DNA of 64,000 bases from Nocardioides kribbensis (GTDB lineage: Bacteria; Actinomycetota; Actinomycetes; Propionibacteriales; Nocardioidaceae), in NCBI RefSeq assembly GCF_015070375.1, contig NZ_JADCLL010000005.1, forward strand, positions 62,001 to 126,000, in the 5' to 3' direction. The translations under genes were made by a program, and so were the position numbers. This document shows positions 7,620 through 14,095 of the stretch, piece by piece. The first letter of the stretch is position 1, and each line of letters starts with the position of its first letter. Below the pieces are notes generated by a model. The model had not been told where the DNA came from. It worked only from the letters and a program-made list of their open reading frames with translations, and ran no database searches.

Positions 7620-8214
7620 CGGCGCGCTCGCGGGGGTGCTCGACCGGGGCCCGGTGCCGCCCCGCTGCGACGGAGGTGCGCCGCGACGACGCGGCGCGGT
7701 GCTCCCGCACCGCCCGGGCGTACGCCGAGGCGGCGTAGGACAGCAGCAGGCCGGCCAGGACGAGGCCGGCCAGCCGCCGCTGCTCCCCGCTGAGCAGCCG
7801 CCCGACGTGGCCGAGGTGCGGCACGGCGTACCAGAGCCGTCCGCGCACCTGCTCGGGCCGCACGCCGACGGGGTCGGCGACGTCGTTGGCGTCGCCCCGA
7901 GTGGTGAGGCGCAGCTCGCCCGCCCCGTCGACCCCCACGGCCACGACGCGGTGGGTGACGACGGCGGGCTCGTCGCTGCGCAGCTGGTAGGTGACGACGT
8001 CGCCGGTGCGCAGCTCGCCGGTCTCGACCGGCCGCACCACGACCAGGGTGCCCGGTGGCAGTCCGGGCCGCATCGAGCCGGTGAGCACGGTGTAGGCCGA
8101 CCCGCCCGCGAGACGCGGCACGACCAGCCCCACGGTCAGCGCTGCGAGCGCGAGCAGTGTCGCCGCCCAGGCCGCGACCCGGGCGACGCGACGGACCCAC
8201 GTCACGACGCGCAC
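7612..8214 (-). CDS. ER-type (SipW-like) signal peptidase I, module B
   Basis: This 200-residue membrane protease is paralogous to the module-A enzyme. S47 lies in YTVLTGSMRPGLPPGTLVVV, H88 in VVTHRVVAV and D108 in TTRGDANDV, the Ser/His/Asp set of the archaeal/ER-type S26B family. Membrane segments are at about 13-33 and near the C-terminus (LAGLVLAGLLLSYAASAYA), followed by a basic tail. The GTG at 8212-8214 starts 4 bases after the upstream stop. Matching gene order around it suggests that each module carries its own dedicated peptidase, but cross-processing between modules cannot be excluded. The stop is TAG, unusual in this TGA-dominated window. Confidence 0.9.
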   Translation of the reverse strand: MRVVTWVRRVARVAAWAATLLALAALTVGLVVPRLAGGSAYTVLTGSMRPGLPPGTLVVVRPVETGELRTGDVVTYQLRSDEPAVVTHRVVAVGVDGAGELRLTTRGDANDVADPVGVRPEQVRGRLWYAVPHLGHVGRLLSGEQRRLAGLVLAGLLLSYAASAYARAVREHRAASSRRTSVAAGRHRAPVEHPRERADA

Positions 8215-8218
8215 GGCC

Positions 8219-8752
8219 TCAGCCGGAGTGGCCCTGGGTCGCGGTGACCGTGATGTCCTCGAGCGTCGCCTGCAGCCCGGCGGTCGGCACGTTGCTGGCG
8301 TTGTCGGACCCCAGCGGGAAGGACACGGTCACCACCGCGGTGACGACGTCGCCGTCCTGCACCGCCACCCCGCCGGCCTCCGGGTCGACGGGGACGCCGG
8401 CGACGGTGTAGGCGGTGGAGACCACGAGGTCGTCGACCAGCGCGTTGGTCTCGGTCACGACGGGGTCGGAGGTCTCGAAGGTCGCCGACAGGTGCTCACC
8501 CGCGGCGTCGAGGGTGAAGGTGCAGCGGTGGCTGAGCTCGTCGCCCGGCACGATCAGCTGGGTCGTGAACGCAGCGCCCCCGTCGAGCTCCCACGGGTCG
8601 CAGACCGGGTCGGTGAGGTCGAGGTAGCCGCTGGTGGAGCCGGTGCCGGGGAGGTCCTCGGCGTCGGTCCACACCGCGAGCGTGCCGGCTCCGCCGAGCA
8701 GCAGCACGACGCCTGCGCCCGCGGCGAGTGATCCCTTGACGATGGTGCGCAC
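8219..8752 (-). CDS. Alternate-type signal peptide exported protein, module B
   Basis: The 177-residue product opens module B. Its start RTIVKGSLAAGAGVVLLLGGAG is followed by TLAVWTDAEDL, the SipW-type motif, then STSGYLDLTDPVCDPW and DELSHRCTFTLDAAGEHLSA, closely parallel to the first protein of module A. The mature part is acidic and beta-rich, with two cysteines that might pair. The GTG at 8750-8752 has an AGGAGG-type ribosome site about 8 bases upstream, whereas a longer reading would include that site. It is probably the main secreted subunit of module B. Transcription likely starts in the 8753-9001 region that it shares with the divergent lipoprotein gene. Confidence 0.87.
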   Translation of the reverse strand: MRTIVKGSLAAGAGVVLLLGGAGTLAVWTDAEDLPGTGSTSGYLDLTDPVCDPWELDGGAAFTTQLIVPGDELSHRCTFTLDAAGEHLSATFETSDPVVTETNALVDDLVVSTAYTVAGVPVDPEAGGVAVQDGDVVTAVVTVSFPLGSDNASNVPTAGLQATLEDITVTATQGHSG

Positions 8753-8879
8753 GTCGACGCCCTCCTGGCTCCGGCAGCGCCCTGGCGGCAACCGGCTCCC
8801 CGTGCCCATCGGTCGGCACGGCGCCCGTCGGAGGCTTCCGCGCGTCGATGACCCGTCCGTCCACCCGGTCCACCCGGTC

Positions 8880-8970
8880 GGGTCCTGGCATGGCCCGGGC
8901 GGGCCCGCCCGTCGGTGCGCGGCGCGGGTCGTGGCATGGCCCGGACGGGCCCGCCCGTCCGTGCGCCGCC
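8880..8970. repeat. Direct repeat of about 45 bases with internal GC palindromes
   Basis: Copy 1 (8880-8924) and copy 2 (8926-8970) differ at only about five positions and share TGGCATGGCCCGG and CGGGCCCGCCCGT. Each copy contains inverted GGGCGGGCCCGCCC-like sequence. They lie between the divergent module B and the lipoprotein gene, where the promoters should be, so they may be operator sites or a local duplication. Confidence 0.85.
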
Positions 8971-9001
8971 GGGGGTGTACGCCGCGTGGCAGGCTGACGC
9001 C

Positions 9002-9850
9002 ATGACCCGGGCCCGCGTCGCCGTCGCGGCGCTGCTCCTCGCCCCCGTCCTCTGGCTCGGCGCCTGCACCGACCCCGGCACCCCGCGCAGGGCCGCCCCG
9101 CTCCCGGTGGACCCGTCGGTCGCCACCGCCCCCGCCGACACCGGTGCACCCGACGCCGGGTCCGCCGCGCGGTCCGACGCGGGATCCGACGCCGGCGACG
9201 CCACGGCGGGCCCCGGCGCGCCCGGCGGCGGCACGGCCGCGGAGTCGGCGTACCTGGCGTGGCTGGGGGCGCTCGCGGCGCGCGACGCCGCCGGGGCCTG
9301 TGCGCGGCAGGCGCCCGAGCTGACGATCGAGCTGCGCGGCAGGGCGATCCTGCTGGGTCGTGCCGGCCTCGGCGACCCCTGCACCGGCTTCGTCGGGGTG
9401 CTGTGGGACGAGCCCACCGAGACCCTCGAGACCGACGTCGCCGGCCTCGAGGTCACCTCGGCCACCGCGGAGCGGACCGTGCTGGCGGCCGACCTGCCCG
9501 GCCGCGACCAGACGGTGACGATGACCTACGACGACGCGCGGTGGCGGGTGCTGGCCACGGTGGCCCGCGGCGGCGGGGCCGTCGACGACGCCGTCACCGC
9601 GCAGTGGGTCGCGGCGTGGTGCGACCTCGAGCCCGGGTCGCCGTCGGGCGTCGTGGTCGACCTCATGGGCGAGCCGTCGGGCCGCTACACCGTCGCCGAC
9701 GGCGGGGAGCCCCAGCTCTACTGGGCGGCCGCGCCCTACGACTTCCGCGCCTACCTCGACACCACGGGCCGGGTGCTCGACCTGGTCGGCGACTACGACG
9801 CCCTCACGGCTCGTGACCGGGCGCGCCTGCCCTGCCCCGAGCTGCGCTGA
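9002..9850 (+). CDS. Lipoprotein of unknown function
   Basis: The 282-residue product has a lipoprotein signal: basic N-terminus, hydrophobic core (VAVAALLLAPVLW) and lipobox LGAC with C22 as the lipidated residue. Residues 30-80 form a disordered Ala/Asp/Gly/Pro linker. From about 82 a folded region begins (ESAYLAWLGALAARD) with an NTF2/SnoaL-like look: helices followed by strands such as QTVTMTYDDARWRVLATVARG. The C-terminal part has three more cysteines. It should sit on the outer face of the cytoplasmic membrane. The ATG at 9002 is chosen because it directly precedes the signal peptide. It is divergent from module B and lies between pdxT and pdxS; a link to the SipW system is possible only by position. 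Confidence 0.78.
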   Translation: MTRARVAVAALLLAPVLWLGACTDPGTPRRAAPLPVDPSVATAPADTGAPDAGSAARSDAGSDAGDATAGPGAPGGGTAAESAYLAWLGALAARDAAGACARQAPELTIELRGRAILLGRAGLGDPCTGFVGVLWDEPTETLETDVAGLEVTSATAERTVLAADLPGRDQTVTMTYDDARWRVLATVARGGGAVDDAVTAQWVAAWCDLEPGSPSGVVVDLMGEPSGRYTVADGGEPQLYWAAAPYDFRAYLDTTGRVLDLVGDYDALTARDRARLPCPELR

Positions 9851-9920
9851 GATCTGCGCTGCGCTGAGATCTGCGCTGCCCTGAGACCTGCGCTGCCCTG
9901 AGCCCTGCGCCGAGCCCTGC
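9843..9920. repeat. Degenerate tandem repeat after the lipoprotein gene
   Basis: From the last codons of the lipoprotein gene onward the motif CTGCGCTGCCCTGAGAxCTG and variants recur about every 17-18 bases, becoming more degenerate to the right. It contains many CTGAG/GCTGCG words and no open frame. It immediately precedes the hairpin at 9931-9951. Confidence 0.8.
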
Positions 9921-9930
9921 GGCGACGGGC

Positions 9931-9951
9931 GGCGTCGGCCGAGCCGACGCC
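9931..9951 (+). terminator. Hairpin between the lipoprotein gene and pdxS
   Basis: GGCGTCGGC and GCCGACGCC form a perfect 9-base stem around a CGA loop. It lies between the convergent lipoprotein and pdxS genes and could terminate both. No U-run follows. Confidence 0.6.
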
Positions 9952-9997
9952 GTGCCGGGCGACCCGCCGGCCCGTCAGGGCGCGGCGGGCCCGGGAG

Positions 9998-10912
9998 TCA
10001 CCAGCCGCGCTCGGCCAGGCGGTGCGGCTGCGGGATCTCGTCGACGTTGAGGCCGACCATCGCCTCGCCCAGGCCGCGCGAGACCTTGGCGACCACGTCG
10101 GGGTCGTCGTAGAAGGTCGTGGCCTTGACGATGGCCTCGGCGCGCTGCTGGGGGTTGCCGGACTTGAAGATTCCCGAGCCCACGAAGACGCCCTCGGCGC
10201 CGAGCTGCATCATCATCGCGGCGTCGGCCGGGGTGGCGATGCCGCCGGCGGTGAAGAGCACCACGGGCAGCGAGCCGCGCTCGGCGACCTCCTTGACCAG
10301 GTCGTAGGGCGCCTGGAGCTCCTTGGCGGCGACGTAGAGCTCGTCGGGCAGCAGCGAGGAGAGCCGGCGGATCTCGCCGCCGATGGTGCGCATGTGCATG
10401 ACGGCGTTGGAGACGTCGCCCGTGCCGGCCTCGCCCTTGGAGCGGATCATGGCCGCGCCCTCGGCGATGCGGCGCAGCGCCTCGCCCAGGTTCGTGGCGC
10501 CGCAGACGAAGGGGGCGGTGAACTGCCACTTGTCGATGTGGTTGGCGTAGTCGGCCGGGGTCAGCACCTCGGACTCGTCGATGTAGTCGACCCCGAGGCT
10601 CTGCAGCACCTGCGCCTCGGCGAAGTGGCCGATGCGGGCCTTGGCCATGACGGGGATCGAGACGGTCTCGATGATCGAGTCGATCATGTCGGGGTCGCTC
10701 ATCCGGCTCACGCCGCCCTGGGCGCGGATGTCGGCGGGCACCCGCTCGAGGGCCATGACGGCCACGGCGCCGGCGTCCTCGGCGATCTTGGCCTGCTCGG
10801 CGGTGACGACGTCCATGATCACGCCGCCCTTGAGCATGTCGGCCATGCCGCGCTTGACGCGGGTGGTGCCGGTGCCGGTGGTCTCGGACGGGGTGCCAGC
10901 GGTGTCAGCCAT
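9998..10912 (-). CDS. pdxS: Pyridoxal 5'-phosphate synthase lyase subunit PdxS
   Basis: PdxS condenses ribose 5-phosphate, glyceraldehyde 3-phosphate and PdxT-derived ammonia to PLP. The 304-residue protein has the family's usual length and TIM-barrel signatures: [19 protein letters not shown], the first catalytic lysine K91 in VMAKARIGH, the second K159 in [11 protein letters not shown], and [29 protein letters not shown] as phosphate-binding region. It should form a dodecamer with PdxT in the cytoplasm. The gene is separated from pdxT by the two SipW modules and the divergent lipoprotein gene, so the two subunits are unlikely to share a transcript here. pgsA lies 52 bases upstream on the same strand, with no clear terminator between. 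Confidence 0.98.
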   Translation of the reverse strand: MADTAGTPSETTGTGTTRVKRGMADMLKGGVIMDVVTAEQAKIAEDAGAVAVMALERVPADIRAQGGVSRMSDPDMIDSIIETVSIPVMAKARIGHFAEAQVLQSLGVDYIDESEVLTPADYANHIDKWQFTAPFVCGATNLGEALRRIAEGAAMIRSKGEAGTGDVSNAVMHMRTIGGEIRRLSSLLPDELYVAAKELQAPYDLVKEVAERGSLPVVLFTAGGIATPADAAMMMQLGAEGVFVGSGIFKSGNPQQRAEAIVKATTFYDDPDVVAKVSRGLGEAMVGLNVDEIPQPHRLAERGW

Positions 10913-10964
10913 GGGACGAATTCTACGGCCGTTTACCTGCCCGACCCATTCGACGAGAGGGTCC

Positions 10965-11573
10965 TCACATGTCGGCGAGTGCCTGCTGGCGCACGACCCA
11001 GATCCGCTGCACCACGGTGACCGTGCTGGCCACGGCGAGGGCCCACAGCACGACGTGCAGCAGGATCGGGGCGTCGAAGATCGCGCTCAGCCCGGTCATC
11101 ACCAGGATGGCCACGAGACGGTCGGCGCGCTCGGCGATGCCGACCTTCGCGGTGAAGCCGAGGCCCTCGGCCTTGGCGCGGGCGTAGGAGGTCACCGCCC
11201 CCATGAGGAGGCAGACCAGGCACAGCACGAGGTAGAGCGTGCTGTCGCCCGGGCCCGCGAAGTAGAGCGAGAGCCCGATGAAGATCGCGCCGTCGCCGAT
11301 GCGGTCGAGGGTGGAGTCGAGGAAGGCGCCGAACTTGCTGCTCTTGCCCTGCGACCGGGCCATGTAGCCGTCGATGAGGTCGCTGAAGACGAAGGCGGTC
11401 GCGACCAGCACACCGGTGAGCAGCATGCCCTGGGGGAAGAAGACGAGGGCGCCGGCGCTGAGCCCGAGGGTGCCGACGAGGGTCACCACGTCGGCGCTCA
11501 CCCCGAGGCGGATCAGGAGGTGGGCGACGGGGGCGATGACCTTCGTCCAGAAGGCGCGGAAACGTTCCATCAT
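10965..11573 (-). CDS. pgsA: Phosphatidylinositol-phosphate synthase-type CDP-alcohol phosphatidyltransferase
   Basis: This 202-residue integral membrane enzyme transfers a CDP-diacylglycerol phosphatidyl group to an alcohol. The CDP-alcohol phosphotransferase motif is complete: D65xxD68G69xxA72R73 followed by G82xxxD86xxxD90, in [10 protein letters not shown] and [11 protein letters not shown]. About six hydrophobic segments follow. The gene order thrS-HIT-pgsA-...-pdxS-pdxT matches the mycobacterial locus in which pgsA1 makes phosphatidylinositol phosphate from inositol 1-phosphate, so that substrate is likely. However, the acyltransferase (patA) and mannosyltransferase (pimA) genes that usually follow are absent; pdxS comes next. 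The upstream IMPase-like gene fits inositol metabolism. The start is ATG at 11571-11573, with a second ATG one codon later. Confidence 0.88.
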   Translation of the reverse strand: MMERFRAFWTKVIAPVAHLLIRLGVSADVVTLVGTLGLSAGALVFFPQGMLLTGVLVATAFVFSDLIDGYMARSQGKSSKFGAFLDSTLDRIGDGAIFIGLSLYFAGPGDSTLYLVLCLVCLLMGAVTSYARAKAEGLGFTAKVGIAERADRLVAILVMTGLSAIFDAPILLHVVLWALAVASTVTVVQRIWVVRQQALADM

Positions 11574-11585
11574 GGCGGGAGCAGG

Positions 11586-12422
11586 CTAGCGGCCCGGCGC
11601 CGCGGCGCCGGCACCCGCCTCGGCCAGGCGGTCGCAGACCTCGGCCACCGCGCTCGGAGCGCCGGCGACGTACCAGCGCCGGCCCGCGGCCTCGACGAGG
11701 CGCGCGACGCCCCCGACCCCGCGCAGGAGCGCCTCGCCGGGCAGTCGGTCCCAGTCCGGCACGGAGTGCTGCACGACCACGTCGACGACGCCGCCGGCGG
11801 CCAGCGCGGCGTCCATCGACCCCGACCCGAGCATCCGCACCGTCGCCGCGGGCGCCAGGGCGTGGCCCCAGGCCAGGCCGGCCGGGGTGGCGTGGGTCGG
11901 GGGGTGGCGGTAGGTCGCCACGCAGGCCTGGTCGAGGGTGCGGTCGACCACCGGGTCGAGCGCCACGCCGTCGCGCGTGCTCGGCAGGGCCGGGCCGCCG
12001 ACCCAGGTCGTGTCGTCGTGGGGGTGGTGCACCGCCCCCAGCAGGGCGGCGTCGAGGCGCGAGGGGTCGCCCTCGACCAGGGCCAGGGCCGAGCACCACC
12101 CGGTGAGACCGCGCACGAAGTTGTAGGTGCCGTCGACGGGGTCGACCACCCAGGTGCGGCCGCTGCGCGAGACCCGCTCGGCGCCCTCCTCCCCCAGCAC
12201 GCCGTCGTCGGGGCGCAGCGCGGCGAGCCGCTCGAGCACCAGCCGCTCCGCAGCGTGGTCGGCCGCGGTGACGACGTCGGAGACCGACGTCTTGCGGGTC
12301 GTGTCGAGGGCTCCGGCGCCGCGCATGCGCAGCGCCAGGCGCCCCGCGTCGCGCACCAGCGCGACGGCCAGCTCCACGTCGGCGGGGTCGGGACGCCGGT
12401 CGCGCGGCGCGGGAGGGGCCAC
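11586..12422 (-). CDS. Inositol monophosphatase-family phosphatase
   Basis: The 278-residue protein has the metal-binding motifs of the Li+-sensitive phosphatase family: GVLGEEG (motif for the first Glu), WVVDPVDGTYNFVRG (DPxDGT core) and a C-terminal GSGSMDAALAAGGVVDVVVQ followed by VPDWD, where the usual W-D-xA-A element is altered. Likely substrates are inositol 1-phosphate, histidinol phosphate or another sugar phosphate. Its place beside pgsA suggests inositol phosphate, the co-substrate or breakdown product of PIP synthesis. The gene starts with GTG at 12420-12422, 3 bases after the HIT stop, and pgsA starts 12 bases after its end, so the three genes form an operon. In mycobacteria this place is not normally occupied by an IMPase. 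Confidence 0.85.
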   Translation of the reverse strand: MAPPAPRDRRPDPADVELAVALVRDAGRLALRMRGAGALDTTRKTSVSDVVTAADHAAERLVLERLAALRPDDGVLGEEGAERVSRSGRTWVVDPVDGTYNFVRGLTGWCSALALVEGDPSRLDAALLGAVHHPHDDTTWVGGPALPSTRDGVALDPVVDRTLDQACVATYRHPPTHATPAGLAWGHALAPAATVRMLGSGSMDAALAAGGVVDVVVQHSVPDWDRLPGEALLRGVGGVARLVEAAGRRWYVAGAPSAVAEVCDRLAEAGAGAAAPGR

Positions 12423-12425
12423 GGC

Positions 12426-12986
12426 TCAGGAGGGCCAGGCGTCGGTGAGCAGCGCGCGGGTCTGGCCGAGCAGCTCGGGCAGGGTCTTGGTGCGCCCGAT
12501 GATCGGCATGAAGTTCTGGTCGCCGGGCCAGCGCGGCACGACGTGCTGGTGCAGGTGGGCCGCGATGCCTGCCCCGGCGATCTCGCCCTGGTTCATGCCG
12601 ATGTTGAAGCCGCCCGCCCCGGAGACCGAGCGCACCACGCGCATGGCGGTGCGGGTCAGGTCGGCGATCTCCGCGGCCTCCTCGTCGGTGGTCTCGGTGT
12701 AGTCGGCGATGTGGCGGTAGGGACACACCATGAGGTGGCCCGGCGCGTAGGGGTAGAGGTTGAGCAGCACGAAGCTCAGCCGGCCGCGGTGCACCACGAG
12801 GCTGTCCTCGTCGGGCAGCGAGGGGATCCGGCAGAAGGGGCACTCCCCCGACGTCGCGTCGGCCGGCTTGTTCTCCCCGCGGATGTAGGCCATCCGGTGG
12901 GGCGTCCACAGCCGGTCGAGGCCGTCGGGCTCGCCGATGCCGTCCTGCACCAGGACCGCCTCGTCCTCGGCTCCTCGCCCGCTCAC
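12426..12986 (-). CDS. HIT-family protein, Ap4A phosphorylase-like
   Basis: The 186-residue product carries the histidine triad H144-x-H146-x-H148 in AAHLHQHVVPRW and a Cys pair CPFC (49-52) at the N-terminus. The N-terminal LDRLWTPHRMAYIRGE segment is shared with mycobacterial Rv2613c, a HIT-type diadenosine tetraphosphate phosphorylase. It also sits at the same place in the thrS-HIT-pgsA order, so an Ap4A-cleaving role is likely though not proven. The GTG start at 12984-12986 overlaps the stop of the TetR gene (GTGA); longer readings are Arg-rich and lack conservation signs. It is co-directional with the inositol phosphatase and pgsA genes, whose spacing suggests one transcript. Confidence 0.9.
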   Translation of the reverse strand: MSGRGAEDEAVLVQDGIGEPDGLDRLWTPHRMAYIRGENKPADATSGECPFCRIPSLPDEDSLVVHRGRLSFVLLNLYPYAPGHLMVCPYRHIADYTETTDEEAAEIADLTRTAMRVVRSVSGAGGFNIGMNQGEIAGAGIAAHLHQHVVPRWPGDQNFMPIIGRTKTLPELLGQTRALLTDAWPS

Positions 12987-13768
12987 CGGGGGCCCTCGAC
13001 CCGGGCGGGCGGGAGGTCGACGAGGTCGCTGGTCTCGACCCGCGCGGCCGCGTCGACGGCGGCGGAGGCCTGCTCGAGCAGCTGCTCGATGGGCTGGTCG
13101 GAGCGCAGCTCCAGCCCCAGGCTCCGGGCGTGGCCCTGGAGGATGAACCACACCGAGTCGGTCGTCAGCGCGACCAGCAGCGGGGCGGGCGGGGTCTGCT
13201 CGGGCTTGGCCATCCAGCGGCGCACGGCGCCGAAGACGGCCCCCACCAGGCCGAAGACCAGCGGGTCGAGGGCGGCACGCTCGTCCTCGCTGACCTCGAG
13301 GTCGAGCAGGTCGACCGCGGTGGTGATCACCTCGACCACCTGGGCGGCGATCCGCTCGATGCCCTGCTGGAGCGGGCCGGAGCCGTCGAGGGAGGTGTCC
13401 TGCTCGGCCACGTGGTGCAGCGCGGGATGGGTGGTGGCCCAGTCGACGTAGGTGCGCACGACGCGGCCGACGATCTCGGGGATGGTGCCGTCGAGGGTGA
13501 CGGCGGGCAGCAGCTCGGCGGCCAGCCCCTCGACGATCGCGGTCTGCACGGCCCGGTCGAGGTCGGCGCGGTCGGCGAAGTGGCGGTAGATGACGGTGCG
13601 GCTGAGGCCGGCCTGCTCGGCGTACTGCTGCACGTGGACCTCGGCGCCGGGCTCACCGGCCTCGATCACCGCGAGGGCGGCGTCGATGATCTGCTGGCGC
13701 CGCTCCTGGTTGTGGCGGTCCCAGCGCGCCTGGCGCCCGTCGGGGCGGCCGCGCTCGGTCGACGCCAT
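12983..13768 (-). CDS. TetR-family transcriptional regulator
   Basis: The 261-residue protein has an N-terminal TetR DNA-binding domain: RRQQIIDAALAVIEAGEPGAEVHVQQYAEQAGLSRTVIYRHFADRADLDRAV across about 22-75, with the helix-turn-helix at YAEQAGLSRTVIYRHF. The C-terminal ligand domain is long and helical, of TetR_C type. Two starts are possible, ATG at 13766-13768 (used) and GTG at 13772-13774. It overlaps the HIT gene by GTGA. Nearby are the ferredoxin/FprB reductase and the AurF-type diiron enzyme, and inverted repeats lie in front of the latter; control of that pair, and perhaps of lipid genes, is a reasonable guess. The ligand is unknown. Confidence 0.88.
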   Translation of the reverse strand: MASTERGRPDGRQARWDRHNQERRQQIIDAALAVIEAGEPGAEVHVQQYAEQAGLSRTVIYRHFADRADLDRAVQTAIVEGLAAELLPAVTLDGTIPEIVGRVVRTYVDWATTHPALHHVAEQDTSLDGSGPLQQGIERIAAQVVEVITTAVDLLDLEVSEDERAALDPLVFGLVGAVFGAVRRWMAKPEQTPPAPLLVALTTDSVWFILQGHARSLGLELRSDQPIEQLLEQASAAVDAAARVETSDLVDLPPARVEGPR

Positions 13769-13890
13769 CCCCACCCCGTCCCGTGCGCCCGTCGGCGCGT
13801 CGCTGTCGCTGTGCTGACAACCCTAACCCGTGGCACCGGCGTACTGTCGATCGCACGGGGCCATCCAGGCCCTCCACCAGAGGAACCGCC

Positions 13891-14028
13891 ATGAGCGACA
13901 AGTCCCCGCGCCAAGCCCTGTCGAAGAAGTCCGGGAAGTCCCTCAAGGAGAAGCGCGGAGCCAAGCGCGACAAGGCGGCCGACGCCGCGACGAGCGGGGT
14001 GGAGAAGCTCACCGACCGCAAGCGCTGA
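13891..14028 (+). CDS. Small lysine-rich basic protein
   Basis: This 45-residue product (MSDKSPRQALSKKSGKSLKE and onward, ending TDRKR) is rich in Lys, Arg and Ser and looks disordered or helical. Short proteins with the same SDKSPRQ...KKSGKSxKEKR pattern are common in actinobacteria and have no assigned role. Nucleic-acid or ribosome binding can be suspected from charge only. The ATG at 13891 has the ribosome site AGAGGAAC 5 bases upstream, and longer in-frame starts overlap the divergent TetR promoter region. It stands alone, divergent from the TetR gene and convergent with the ferredoxin reductase gene. Confidence 0.75.
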   Translation: MSDKSPRQALSKKSGKSLKEKRGAKRDKAADAATSGVEKLTDRKR

Positions 14029-14038
14029 GCCCAGCGCT
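14021..14038 (+). terminator. Short hairpin at the stop of the small basic protein
   Basis: AGCGCTG and CAGCGCT form a perfect 7-base stem with an AGCC loop that includes the stop codon. It lies between convergent genes. Stem length is modest, so confidence is limited. Confidence 0.4.
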
Positions 14039-14095
14039 GGTCGCAGCGCCGACCGCGCGCCCGGGCTCGGCCGGGGCTCGGGTGGGATCGCGCGC

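Noticed and set aside
2968..8752. Prophage or IS-borne insertion as the origin of the SipW cluster
   Set aside because: No transposase, integrase, terminal repeats or clear composition change was found; insertion is argued only from gene order.
10632..13451. A long plus-strand open frame opposite pdxS, pgsA, IMPase and HIT genes
   Set aside because: It mirrors conserved minus-strand genes and is His/Asp/Gly/Arg-rich without any domain.
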